From Lutibacter sp. (GTDB lineage: Bacteria > Bacteroidota > Bacteroidia > Flavobacteriales > Flavobacteriaceae): 64,000 nucleotides of DNA. The DNA is taken from positions 1 through 64,000 of the forward strand of contig DAIDMK010000009.1 in the NCBI GenBank assembly GCA_027449025.1, written 5' to 3'. Below are positions 36,913-45,567 of this stretch, piece by piece. The first letter of the stretch is position 1. The number at the start of each line of letters is the position of its first letter. Both the position numbers and the translations under genes were made by a program. The notes beneath the pieces were generated by a model that saw nothing but the letters and a program-made list of their open reading frames with translations, did not search any database and had not been told where the DNA came from.

Positions 36913-38937
36913 TTATTTTTGTGGTACTACGTCAATAATTACGGTACGGTTATAAGATCTTTCTTCAGGAAGTTTATTTCCGAAAGGGGCTGTACTTTCA
37001 TTTTCACCCGATCCACTAACTTCAAATGTAACGCCTATTGTGCCTAATTTAGCCACACTGTTTTGTAAAGTAGTTTTAACATCATTTGCTCTTTTTACAG
37101 ACAATGTTTGGTTATAAGCTTCCTCACCAATAACATCGGTATGACCGTGGATAATAACTTTTGCGTTAGCTGGAATTTTTGGAGCCACAACTTCTGAAAG
37201 ATATTTGTTGTACATCGCTATAGCTTTTGCATCATCAAATTCGTATATAATACTGAATCTCATTCCTTCTTCAACTTTAGAAGGTGTCCAAGCTACAATG
37301 TGTGCGGCAGATTCTTTAGTTACAATTTCACCGGTTTTGTTTGTGCCGATCATTTTCACTTTGTAATCTCCTTCAAGACTTGTGCCTAAAATTGTGTTTC
37401 CGGAAATACGCACTTCTTCTTGTGTGTAAGGACCGAAATGTTGTACGGTTCCGTTTTCGTCTGTAATTTCCATTTGCCAAGTGCTAAATGCTTCCTCTGC
37501 TCCGTCAACTTTAAAAGTAACGTAACTTTCAATTGGAGCTTCAGGCACTTTAATAATTTTTACTGGTTTCAACGGCGCATCTGGGCCACTTTGGAATTCC
37601 ATTAACAAGGCAGGGGAGTTGCTTTCAACAGAAACTCTGCGGTCACCTTCTCTTAGCAATGCCAACTCACGTGTTCCTCCTGGCTGTTCTTCAGCAATTT
37701 TTGGTTTGTTTCTTCCTTCAATGGCAATTCTTGTTGCATCGATTGCGAACACATCCACCAAATATTTTTTAACAGATTCTGCCATTATTTTTCCTTCTGC
37801 AGGGCCATTTTCCGATGATCCAACCAAAACAATTGTTGAGGTAGGATTTTTTCCCATACGGTCACCAAGAATATTTAAAATATTGTAATAAACTGTCATT
37901 TCACGTTTTGAACGGCCTGCCAATTCTGTATTAGGCGCAAACACTTCAACTTGATCTTCTTTAAAGTCACTTACCTGATCCTTGTTCAACAATACATAAC
38001 GTTTTGAGATATCTGTAGATTCTTGATCAAAATAGATATAGTTACGCAATGGGAATGTTTCGGTTACCCTTATTTCTCCTGGAACGTTTAAAGGGGCATT
38101 CACCGTAAATTCAACTTCTGGGATTACTGCAACCACTTCTTCAACCTGTAAAATTTTATGGCCGCTACCAATTTTAAGAACAACACCCGCTCTTATAGTA
38201 GTTACGTTCCAAGTTTCTATTGAACGTGGATCTTGTCCGAAATAAGGATGATAAGCTACAAAAGGCGAAAGCACCAATTGTGTTTTGCTGGTTGCTTTTG
38301 ACAATTGCATATCGTATCCCATACCAATTTGTGCAGAGATAATTGTTTCTTCAACATCGCTAAAATCTCCTTTAACATCTGCTGGGGCAACCTGATTAGG
38401 GAAATTTGGATTTATTGCTTGTTTATAAGTAAATGCTTTGTCTTGTTTGAAAGCAAATCTTGGACCGCCATACAAATAGAAATTTCCTTTAGTTGGCGCA
38501 AAACGCAAACTTGGTTCTATAGTAATATAACTTAAGTCGGTTGACAAGTCGGCCGGACAATCACAATCGGTTAATTGTTGATCGAAATCACCTTCACGGC
38601 TGTCTAATCCGGCTTGTATAATAAATCCGAATCTTGTGTTAGGTTTGTGAAATTCTATGCTTGGCGCAAGAAACAAACCGATACCATCACCTTTATGAAA
38701 AGTGGTAGGAGGTGTAAATGCTGCATTCAACTGTTGTGTTGAGCCATCATAGAAATTAAAGTTTGCACCACCAGCAACACCAAAGTACCAAGAAGGTTTT
38801 GAGTATTCTACTTCCTGTGCTTGAAGCGGAGATTGAATCCCTGTTATAATCAAGGCACCTACAATAAGGCCTTTTAGGGTTAGTTTAAAGGAACTGGCAA
38901 AACCGGATCCTTTTTTTAAATTAGTTTTATTTTTCAT
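36913..38937 (-). CDS. OmpA-family outer membrane protein
   Basis: The 674-residue protein has a signal peptide (cleavage near SPLQAQ), an N-terminal beta-barrel of about 250 residues (WYFGVAGGANFNFYDGS; LSYITIEPSLRFAPTKGNFYLYGGPRFAF), a middle extracellular or periplasmic region, and a C-terminal OmpA-like peptidoglycan-binding domain (about 560-670: IYEFDDAKAIAMYNKYLSEV, IHGHTDVIGEEAYNQTLSVKRA). It likely anchors the outer membrane to the wall. It lacks the direct-repeat promoter of its neighbours. Confidence 0.88.
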   Translation of the reverse strand: MKNKTNLKKGSGFASSFKLTLKGLIVGALIITGIQSPLQAQEVEYSKPSWYFGVAGGANFNFYDGSTQQLNAAFTPPTTFHKGDGIGLFLAPSIEFHKPNTRFGFIIQAGLDSREGDFDQQLTDCDCPADLSTDLSYITIEPSLRFAPTKGNFYLYGGPRFAFKQDKAFTYKQAINPNFPNQVAPADVKGDFSDVEETIISAQIGMGYDMQLSKATSKTQLVLSPFVAYHPYFGQDPRSIETWNVTTIRAGVVLKIGSGHKILQVEEVVAVIPEVEFTVNAPLNVPGEIRVTETFPLRNYIYFDQESTDISKRYVLLNKDQVSDFKEDQVEVFAPNTELAGRSKREMTVYYNILNILGDRMGKNPTSTIVLVGSSENGPAEGKIMAESVKKYLVDVFAIDATRIAIEGRNKPKIAEEQPGGTRELALLREGDRRVSVESNSPALLMEFQSGPDAPLKPVKIIKVPEAPIESYVTFKVDGAEEAFSTWQMEITDENGTVQHFGPYTQEEVRISGNTILGTSLEGDYKVKMIGTNKTGEIVTKESAAHIVAWTPSKVEEGMRFSIIYEFDDAKAIAMYNKYLSEVVAPKIPANAKVIIHGHTDVIGEEAYNQTLSVKRANDVKTTLQNSVAKLGTIGVTFEVSGSGENESTAPFGNKLPEERSYNRTVIIDVVPQK

Positions 38938-39013
38938 TTTTTTATGAATTAAATTTTATCAAATGTGATTAAGATTAAAATATTCCCCCCGAAGGGGGAA
39001 CATCTAAATTTTA

Positions 39014-40984
39014 TTAAGGTTTAACAACACTGCTAGCATCTAATGTAACCGCTGTTTGTGCTAATAAACTACCTTTAATGGTTGCTCCAGTATTCAAGGA
39101 AATTAAAGTTTTAGATAAGATATTTCCTTGGAATTGAACAGTTGTTCCAAGAACTGCCTGACCAGTAACTAACCAGTAAATATTTTCAGCCTTTGCGCCA
39201 TTTGTTAAAGTAATAATAGCACCATCTCCTACTGTAAGGTCTTGGGCAATTTGGAATACGAACATTGCGCAATCATCACCGCCACCATCTAGGGTTATTC
39301 CATTTGTTATTGATAGTCCTGTTCCCCATTTGTAAACACCTGCAGCCAAAGTTTGACCATTAAGATTTCCTGCCAACAGTTCAGTTGTGCCTGCTGCCAA
39401 CCCATTTCCTGTGGTAAACGCAGTATGCATGTCATTTATAGCCGTGTTTAGATTAGCAGGCGTTGGAACTGCATAACTTGGTGCGTAAATTTTACCTGTT
39501 ACCAAACTTGAGGTAGAGTATGCTGCACCGGCTGTAAGATTTAATGCAAATCCTGTTATATAGGTGGCTTCTGCTGGAAATATTCCCATATCGCCTACAA
39601 CTGAAGTTGTACCTGTTGTTGAAATTCCAGATTCTGCCAATACCACATAATTGCCAGCAGTTCCTAAATCTATTGCTGGTGTACACGTAGTGGTTGCTAT
39701 TAAACTAAAATTCGCTGTAATATTTTTATTAGCATTCATTAGTACCGTTAACGGATTGTTAGATCCTGTAGCATCACCACTCCAAGAGGTAAATTCATAC
39801 CCTGAATTTGGTGTTGCTGTTAATACTACGTTATCTCCATTGTTGTAAGTTAAATTATCTGGATTTTTCACAACAGTTCCGTTTACTGCAGTTACATTTA
39901 ATGTAAATGCGGCAATTGGACTAAAATTGGCTGTAATGTTTTTATTGCCATTCATAGTCACTGTTAATGGATTGTTAGTTCCTGTTGCATCACCGGTCCA
40001 AGAAGTAAATAGGTAACCTGTGGCTGGTGTAGGCGTAAGCACCACTATAGCTCCATGATTATAGGTAGCTTGTACTGGGTTTATTGCCACTGTTCCATTT
40101 ACTGAAGTTACCTGTAAAGTATAAGTTTTAAGTACAAAATTAGCAACTAAGGTTGTGTTTGCATTTAACGTGAATGTGTAATTTGCATTGGTTGAAACTT
40201 CAACTCCAGCCAATGTCCAGTTTACAAAGGTGTATCCAACATTTGCAGTTGCTGCTACAGGAACATTAGTTCCGGCATCAAATGAACCAGATCCATTTGT
40301 TGATCCGCCTTCAACTGGACTTGATGATAAGTTTACGGCAAATTGAGATGCAGGGATAATACTATAGTTAGCAACCAAAGTTCTGTCTGCTGTCAATAAA
40401 AATTGATAATTTGCACTTGTAGAAACTTCAATTCCGTTATCTGTCCAATTTGTAAATGTATAACCTGCATTTGGCACAGCTGTTACAGTTACTGCTGTAC
40501 CTTGTTCAAATAAACCACCACCAGCAGTTAAACCACCAATAGTTGGATTTGATGACACGTCAACAGAAAATTCTGGTAAAGGAGGAACTGTTACAAATGA
40601 CCACACATAATCTTCTTGCAACGCATTTCCTCTTTCATCTTTAGCCAAAGTTTTAATGGTACCAGTATATTCGGTGTTTTCAGCAAGTAGTGATGAAGGC
40701 GTAAAAACAGCCGTTGAATCGGTATAGGTAACCGTTCCATTAATCAAAGCACCATTAGCGCTTACAGTAAATGAAGCTCCAGTAATTGTTGAAGGATTCA
40801 TTTTTTCGTTGAAAGTTGCCGTGATTATCTGGTTTAAAGGTACATCAATATCCCCGTTTTCAGGAACTGTTGCGAACACAAGTGGGCAAAGACCATCAAC
40901 TTCATTGAAGTCATCTTCTGCACAACCTGAAAATAATAAAACAAATGCAAATGCAATTGTTGAAAGTAATTTTTTTGTGATCAT
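39014..40984 (-). CDS. ice-binding-type (DUF3494) lipoprotein with Ig-like and InlB-type repeats
   Basis: The 656-residue protein has a lipobox (LLFSGC), a bacterial Ig-like domain (about 30-133, NEKMNPSTITGASFTV), and four divergent InlB-B-type repeats of about 70 residues (about 137-426; GYTFTNWTDNG, GYLFTSWTGDATG). The C-terminal DUF3494 ice-binding domain runs from about 433 to 656 (AGNYVVLAESGISTTG; GNILSKTLISLNTGATIKG). The repeats would hold the ice-binding domain away from the cell. The DUF3494 end closely resembles the shorter protein at 45568-46380, and both have the shared promoter. Confidence 0.88.
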   Translation of the reverse strand: MITKKLLSTIAFAFVLLFSGCAEDDFNEVDGLCPLVFATVPENGDIDVPLNQIITATFNEKMNPSTITGASFTVSANGALINGTVTYTDSTAVFTPSSLLAENTEYTGTIKTLAKDERGNALQEDYVWSFVTVPPLPEFSVDVSSNPTIGGLTAGGGLFEQGTAVTVTAVPNAGYTFTNWTDNGIEVSTSANYQFLLTADRTLVANYSIIPASQFAVNLSSSPVEGGSTNGSGSFDAGTNVPVAATANVGYTFVNWTLAGVEVSTNANYTFTLNANTTLVANFVLKTYTLQVTSVNGTVAINPVQATYNHGAIVVLTPTPATGYLFTSWTGDATGTNNPLTVTMNGNKNITANFSPIAAFTLNVTAVNGTVVKNPDNLTYNNGDNVVLTATPNSGYEFTSWSGDATGSNNPLTVLMNANKNITANFSLIATTTCTPAIDLGTAGNYVVLAESGISTTGTTSVVGDMGIFPAEATYITGFALNLTAGAAYSTSSLVTGKIYAPSYAVPTPANLNTAINDMHTAFTTGNGLAAGTTELLAGNLNGQTLAAGVYKWGTGLSITNGITLDGGGDDCAMFVFQIAQDLTVGDGAIITLTNGAKAENIYWLVTGQAVLGTTVQFQGNILSKTLISLNTGATIKGSLLAQTAVTLDASSVVKP

Positions 40985-41044
40985 AATTTTTGGGTTTTAA
41001 AGTTCATAATTTTTGTTAATGGGGTATTAAAATTTTTCATTGAA

Positions 41045-41112
41045 CAAAGGTGGTTACATATAAGAGTCAAAGCATTACACAATTTTGTCAAAGACTTGTA
41101 TAATTCACACAT
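41045..41112 (-). promoter_or_regulatory. shared regulon promoter, copy 2
   Basis: Half-sites TGTGAATTATACAAG and AATTGTGTAAT are 21 bp apart, then 23 bp to the -7 CACCTTTG (plus 41045-41052). The cores start at 41075 and 41096. It drives the larger ice-binding protein. Confidence 0.85.
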
Positions 41113-41214
41113 TGGTTTTATGAAGAGATTTTTTTAGACTGAGACTTAACCTAGGAAAGTCAAATTTTTTTTGATGAAAGGCAGTTTTTATCTGATTTGA
41201 AGAAAATGTTTGAC

Positions 41215-41250
41215 AAAAAAATATCGGCATTTGATATACCGATATTTTTG
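41215..41250 (-). terminator. bidirectional terminator
   Basis: AAAAATATCGG pairs with CCGATATTTTT. It lies 25 bp after the stop of the small membrane protein gene at 41275. Confidence 0.85.
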
Positions 41251-41274
41251 TTTGTCCAATAAGAAATTGTTATA

Positions 41275-41418
41275 TCATCCTCTAATAATTCTTAGTATAA
41301 CTGCAATAACTGCAATAACCAAGAGGATGTGAATGATTCCTCCTACGTGAAACCCTAAGAACCCGATGGCCCAAAGAATCACTAAAATAACTGCAACGGT
41401 GTAAAGTAGATTTCCCAT
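41275..41418 (-). CDS. lmo0937-family small membrane protein, copy A
   Basis: This 47-residue protein begins MGNLLYTVAVILVILWAIGF and is almost entirely hydrophobic, forming two membrane helices with a Gly-His turn (GFHVGGIIH) and a basic tail (RIIRG). The lmo0937 family is widespread and of unknown function, often stress-induced. A paralogue (41675-41830) lies 256 bp upstream and shares the first 22 residues. Confidence 0.85.
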   Translation of the reverse strand: MGNLLYTVAVILVILWAIGFLGFHVGGIIHILLVIAVIAVILRIIRG

Positions 41419-41674
41419 AATTTATATATTTAGTTGTTACAGCCGTCGGCTGACAGATTTGTTTTTATCAACCAGTTCTGGTCAATAAATTGTTTAATTT
41501 TTAAATGCTTCAATCTTTTAATGATTGCGTTTTCTAAAATTAACAATAACTTTTATGCTATGGATTGATAATGATCAATTTATGGAATGATTTATCTTAT
41601 TTTTTGATAAAAAAATACCGAAGCTTCACAAAAAACAACGATATTTTATACCAACGTAAATCAATCTGAATGTT

Positions 41675-41830
41675 TTAAAGTATCCTTCTTCCTGAAATAA
41701 GTCTGAAAATTACTGCAATTATGGCAATGACCAATAAAATGTGAATTAAGCCGCCCATACTATATCCAAGGAAGCCAATGGCCCAAAGAATTACTAAAAT
41801 GACGGCAACGGTGTAAAGTAGATTTCCCAT
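41675..41830 (-). CDS. lmo0937-family small membrane protein, copy B
   Basis: This 51-residue paralogue of the gene at 41275 has an identical N-terminal membrane helix, the turn GYSMGGLIH, and a longer basic tail ending SGRRIL. The coding DNA of the first 22 codons differs from copy A mainly at third positions, so the duplication is under protein-level selection. Function is unknown. Confidence 0.85.
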   Translation of the reverse strand: MGNLLYTVAVILVILWAIGFLGYSMGGLIHILLVIAIIAVIFRLISGRRIL

Positions 41831-42013
41831 GATATATATGTTTAGTTGTTTATTCGTTTAACTGTTTATTCGTGTCCCTACGACTGTACTTCGGCTAAGC
41901 TCAGCAGCCACACTCAGGATGGCAAATTGCTATTATGTTTATTTGTGTAATTGAATTTTTAACTTTTGCCTACTGCCTTCTCTGCCTACTGCCTATTGGA
42001 TTTTACCTAATTT

Positions 42014-42451
42014 TTACTCGTTTTTAACCGTAAAGTTTTTAAAGGCTTCGCCCAAATCATTCATATCTTTGTTGAACTCTGTTTTAAATGATTCCCAATT
42101 GTCTTTTCCGCTTTCTTTATAAGCATCTAGTTTTTGTTTCATGGCAATATTTTTTTGTTCCAATATGGCAATTTGTTCCTGATAGTAAATTTGTGCGTCT
42201 TTTTTTGAAGAGGCAATTTTCACTTTAAAGTCGGCAATCATTTGGTTATTGGCGTCTATCTTTGCTGTTGTTTCTATCTTAAAATTTTTGATATCCGCTA
42301 AATATTCCTCTTTTGCGATATTGAAATCTTCATCTGCTTTGATCGATTTGTCTTCTGCCTTGTTCACCTTTTCAGCAGCAGTGTTGCAACTTGTGAAAAT
42401 TGCACCCGATAACAATATGGCAGCGCTAAGTGTAAAAATTAATTTTTTCAT
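42014..42451 (-). CDS. small lipoprotein with coiled coil
   Basis: The 145-residue protein has a lipoprotein signal (lipobox FTSC) and a long charged helical region with heptads (QMIADFKVKIASSKKDAQIYYQEQIAILEQ). No known domain is recognised. It lies 29 bp downstream of the csbD-like gene and should share its regulon promoter, pointing to an envelope stress role. Confidence 0.75.
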   Translation of the reverse strand: MKKLIFTLSAAILLSGAIFTSCNTAAEKVNKAEDKSIKADEDFNIAKEEYLADIKNFKIETTAKIDANNQMIADFKVKIASSKKDAQIYYQEQIAILEQKNIAMKQKLDAYKESGKDNWESFKTEFNKDMNDLGEAFKNFTVKNE

Positions 42452-42480
42452 TTTTATGGTTTTTTTTATTAATTAAAAAA

Positions 42481-42669
42481 TTATAGTGTGGCGATAATAT
42501 TAAGGATTTCCTCTTCTGATTTCCCAAGCTTTATCTGAAGTTTTTTTACCAATTCCTCTTGTTTTCCTTCTTCAAACAACAAATCATTGTCTGTTATCTT
42601 GGCAAATTTATGCTTCAGCTTTTGTTTTGTTTCGTACCAGTTTTTTCTCATCTCTATTGCATTTTTCAT
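42481..42669 (-). CDS. CsbD-like general stress protein
   Basis: The 62-residue protein has the CsbD pattern: a start of MRKNWYETKQKLKHKFAKITDNDLLFEEGKQEELVKKLQ-type helices and a hydrophobic end. In other bacteria CsbD proteins belong to the general stress response. It is the first gene after regulon promoter copy 3 and is probably transcribed with the following lipoprotein. Confidence 0.8.
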   Translation of the reverse strand: MKNAIEMRKNWYETKQKLKHKFAKITDNDLLFEEGKQEELVKKLQIKLGKSEEEILNIIATL

Positions 42670-42708
42670 GTCTTTTCCGGCTCAAATTGTTCAGTAATCT
42701 TTATATAA

Positions 42709-42775
42709 CAAAGGTAAGTCACATTATTATTGATGTTATTACATAACTTTTTAAATAAGTTACATAATTCACACC
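42709..42775 (-). promoter_or_regulatory. shared regulon promoter, copy 3
   Basis: Half-sites TGTGAATTATGTAAC and AGTTATGTAAT are 21 bp apart, then 23 bp to TACCTTTG (plus 42709-42716). The cores start at 42739 and 42760. This copy has a perfect TAnnTTTG -7 element. Confidence 0.88.
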
Positions 42776-42843
42776 TTAAATGGATTTTGAGTATTTAGAA
42801 TATAGAAATCAATTCTATCTGTTTTTAATATCAGGAACTCTGC

Positions 42844-43560
42844 TTATTCTTTTTTGGCCTCAGCGGCTTCTTCCTTTTTTTTCTCAGCCGCTCTTTCTTT
42901 TTTCCTGAAATAGCCTCTCAAAAGAAAATTACTCTTGGCAGCTTCCATATTTTCATTCAATCCTTTACTGCTTTTTTGCAAGTTGCCCATTGTTTTGTTA
43001 AGACTTTTTGCCATAGTGGAATCCTGTATTAGCATCCCAAGCGTTCCCTTTCCTTGGTTGATGTCATACAATATTTCTATCAGTTGTCCTGAAATGATCT
43101 CCGCATTTTGCACGGTAATATCTAGGCTGGCCATAATGGCATCAGTTTCCACAGGTTCAACTGATGAAAGAAATTGTCCGCTTTTTACCGATTTTGTATC
43201 GGCGCTTCCCTGAGTAATAATTAAAACCCGATCGCCTATAATTCCTTCTGAACCGATAAGCACCATGCCATCTGTTTTGATAAATGGCTGCACTTTTTTT
43301 TGAACCACCATACTCACTTGCACGGTTGAATCATTGATAATTTTAATATTGTCAACTGTTCCAACATTGATTCCTGAAAACCGGATGTTGTTGCCAACCT
43401 GCAAACCGCTTACATTATAGAAAGTTGTGGAAAGGCTAAAAACAGGATTAAATAAGTTTTTTTGTCGGCCAATTAAAAATATTGCAATGGCAAAGAGTAC
43501 AAACCCCGCAGCCACGAAAAGACCTAATCGTACTTTGAATTTTGTTGAGTGCGTATTCAT
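42844..43560 (-). CDS. mlaD: MlaD-like MCE family lipid transport protein
   Basis: The 238-residue protein has one N-terminal membrane segment (GLFVAAGFVLFAIAIFLIG) and a single MCE domain (about 40-120: SGLQVGNNIRFSGINVGTVDNI). A helical, highly charged C-terminus ends KKKEEAAEAKKE. MlaD forms the hexameric periplasmic ring of the phospholipid transporter. It is the third gene of the mlaE-mlaF-mlaD unit. Confidence 0.88.
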   Translation of the reverse strand: MNTHSTKFKVRLGLFVAAGFVLFAIAIFLIGRQKNLFNPVFSLSTTFYNVSGLQVGNNIRFSGINVGTVDNIKIINDSTVQVSMVVQKKVQPFIKTDGMVLIGSEGIIGDRVLIITQGSADTKSVKSGQFLSSVEPVETDAIMASLDITVQNAEIISGQLIEILYDINQGKGTLGMLIQDSTMAKSLNKTMGNLQKSSKGLNENMEAAKSNFLLRGYFRKKERAAEKKKEEAAEAKKE

Positions 43561-43629
43561 ATTATTTTTTTTAAATATTGTTACTTAGTTTTTTTATTGC
43601 ATTGTTTTGAATGCGATTTTTAATTTTAA

Positions 43630-44412
43630 TTATTTGAAGAAGGACATAATCAAAGGATCATCTGATTTTTCAAATTCCGAAAGTTTTCCTTCTGCATAAA
43701 CATAGCCTTCATGCAACATAATAATGCGGTCGGCGGTAATGCGCACACATGCAATATCATGGGTGATAATGATGGAAGAAGTCTTGTATTTTTTTTGAAT
43801 GGAATTGATCAATTCGCTTATTTCGTCGGAAGTTACCGGGTCGAGTCCAGTTGTAGGTTCATCATACAACATAATCACTGGATCTAAAATAATGGAACGC
43901 GCCAAACTTATTCGTTTTCGCATTCCGCCGGATAGTTGCGAGGGCATTTTATCTAGCACATCAGCAAGTCCAACATTGTCCAAGACTTCTTTTACTTTAT
44001 TGTCAATTTCCTGTTCATTCAGATTTCTTTTAATTCTGCGAAGCGGAAATTCTAAATTTTGTTTAACCGTCATAGAATCGTACAAAGCACCACTTTGAAA
44101 TAGAAAACCAATTTTTTTTCTTACTTCTGATAATGCTGCACCTTTTAAGGAAACCACATTTTTGCCTAGTAGGTTAATTGTTCCGCCATCAGGATTTAAC
44201 AATCGCACAATACATTTTATGAGTACCGATTTTCCTGATCCCGATTTGCCGAGAACAATTAAGTTTTCGCCATTTCGAAGTTTTAAAGAAATGTCTTTTA
44301 ACACTTCCAGTCTTCCAAAAGATTTCTTTAGGTTTTTTATTTCTATCAATGTTTCAGAAGTTATTTTTTCTTCTGAAATAATGTCTAAACTAGTTTCTTG
44401 TGAATTTTTCAT
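43630..44412 (-). CDS. mlaF: MlaF-like ABC transporter ATP-binding protein
   Basis: The 260-residue ABC ATPase has Walker A GKSGSGKSV, signature LSGGMRKRISLARSI, Walker B VIMLYDEPTTGLDP and the switch His in ITHDI. The partner MlaE and MCE protein identify it as MlaF. The ATG at 44412 overlaps the mlaE stop by four bases (ATGA), indicating translational coupling; a GTG six bases upstream is less likely. Confidence 0.93.
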   Translation of the reverse strand: MKNSQETSLDIISEEKITSETLIEIKNLKKSFGRLEVLKDISLKLRNGENLIVLGKSGSGKSVLIKCIVRLLNPDGGTINLLGKNVVSLKGAALSEVRKKIGFLFQSGALYDSMTVKQNLEFPLRRIKRNLNEQEIDNKVKEVLDNVGLADVLDKMPSQLSGGMRKRISLARSIILDPVIMLYDEPTTGLDPVTSDEISELINSIQKKYKTSSIIITHDIACVRITADRIIMLHEGYVYAEGKLSEFEKSDDPLIMSFFK

Positions 44413-45254
44413 AACCACATATCTGTTATTTGTACGGCAATCATATCTACAATAATGATAAGCAAGGACGACAAGACTACCGCTTCATTTGCGGCTTTTC
44501 CTACACTTTCAGTGCCTCTTCCGGCAGTGAATCCTTTATAACATCCTACAATGCCGATGACCGCGCCAAAAAGGAAAGTTTTTATTAAGGCAGGAAAGAA
44601 ATCTAAAAAATCGACGGACCCAAATGCCTGAAATATATATAAAACCAAACTCACATCTCCTTTTATGTTTACGCCAATCCAGCTTCCCAAAAAACCAAAT
44701 GCATCTGCAAAGAGTACAAGAATGGGTAGCATCAGTGTTGCAGCAAGCACACGTGTTACAACAAGATACCTGATAGGATTGGTTGCAGAAACTTCCATGG
44801 CGTCAATTTGCTCTGTTACTTTCATGGATCCTAATTCTGCACCCATACCTGAACCAATTTTGCCGGCACAAATTAAAGCGGTGATAATTGGGCCGATTTC
44901 ACGAATAATCGAAACGGCCACCATTCCAGGCAACATAGTGACGGCGCCAAATTTTGCCATTGCCGGCCGTGATTGAATGGTGAGCACAAGTCCCATAATA
45001 GTGCCTGTGATGATAATGAGCGGCAGTGACTTATTACCTATTTCATAACACTGGCGCAAAAACTCCTTAAATTCAAAATTTCGCGAAAAGGTTTCTTTGA
45101 ATATTTGTTTTATGAAAAGCGACATATCACCAACTTCTTCCAAAAAACCATTGGCTCTTTCTTTTTGATCCAGCGTATTTTCGCTAAGCTTAATGGAACG
45201 TGTGGTAGCGATACTTTGTGCCTTTTTTAAATCAATAATTTTTAGTTTTTTCAT
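44409..45254 (-). CDS. mlaE: MlaE-like ABC transporter permease
   Basis: The 281-residue protein has the MlaE family core: LIIITGTIMGLVLTIQS, MVAVSIIREIGPIITALICAG, GSGMGAELGSMKVTEQIDAM, and a C-terminal AANEAVVLSSLLII. It is the first gene of the Mla unit and is preceded by regulon promoter copy 4. MlaB and MlaC are not next to it. The system moves phospholipids between the membranes to maintain outer membrane asymmetry. Confidence 0.92.
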   Translation of the reverse strand: MKKLKIIDLKKAQSIATTRSIKLSENTLDQKERANGFLEEVGDMSLFIKQIFKETFSRNFEFKEFLRQCYEIGNKSLPLIIITGTIMGLVLTIQSRPAMAKFGAVTMLPGMVAVSIIREIGPIITALICAGKIGSGMGAELGSMKVTEQIDAMEVSATNPIRYLVVTRVLAATLMLPILVLFADAFGFLGSWIGVNIKGDVSLVLYIFQAFGSVDFLDFFPALIKTFLFGAVIGIVGCYKGFTAGRGTESVGKAANEAVVLSSLLIIIVDMIAVQITDMWL

Positions 45255-45362
45255 ACGTTTTTTTATAATGGCCTTCGAGTAGTTTAATAAGAATGATAAT
45301 TATTGCTGCATTAAAACCCGTTTTGGGCATTTTTAAACTATTATTCTATAAGCATTGATTCG

Positions 45363-45430
45363 TAAAGGTAATTTCATATATCCCAGATTTTGTTACATAA
45401 CTTTTTAAAAAAGTTGTAAGATTCACATAT
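45363..45430 (-). promoter_or_regulatory. shared regulon promoter, copy 4 (Mla unit)
   Basis: Half-sites TGTGAATCTTACAAC and AGTTATGTAAC are 21 bp apart, then 23 bp to TACCTTTA (plus 45363-45370). The cores start at 45393 and 45414. It drives mlaE-mlaF-mlaD. Confidence 0.85.
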
Positions 45431-45513
45431 TGAAAATTTATAGAATGATTAAGGTGAAGAGCGATTTAAGTATTAGGACAAAAGGAAGTTTATTTTGATA
45501 AATAATGTTGAGC

Positions 45514-45541
45514 AAAAAAAAAGCTGCCTTTTCAGACAGCC
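45514..45541 (-). terminator. terminator after the short ice-binding protein gene
   Basis: GCTG...CAGC hairpin (45522-45540) followed on the minus strand by a run of nine U. Confidence 0.75.
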
Positions 45542-45567
45542 CTTTAAAAAGGGTAAATTGTTTAAAT

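Noticed and set aside
41881-41925. A GC-richer stretch with CAGCAGCC as a possible regulatory site
   Set aside because: Looks like common flavobacterial intergenic filler; no partner structure seen.
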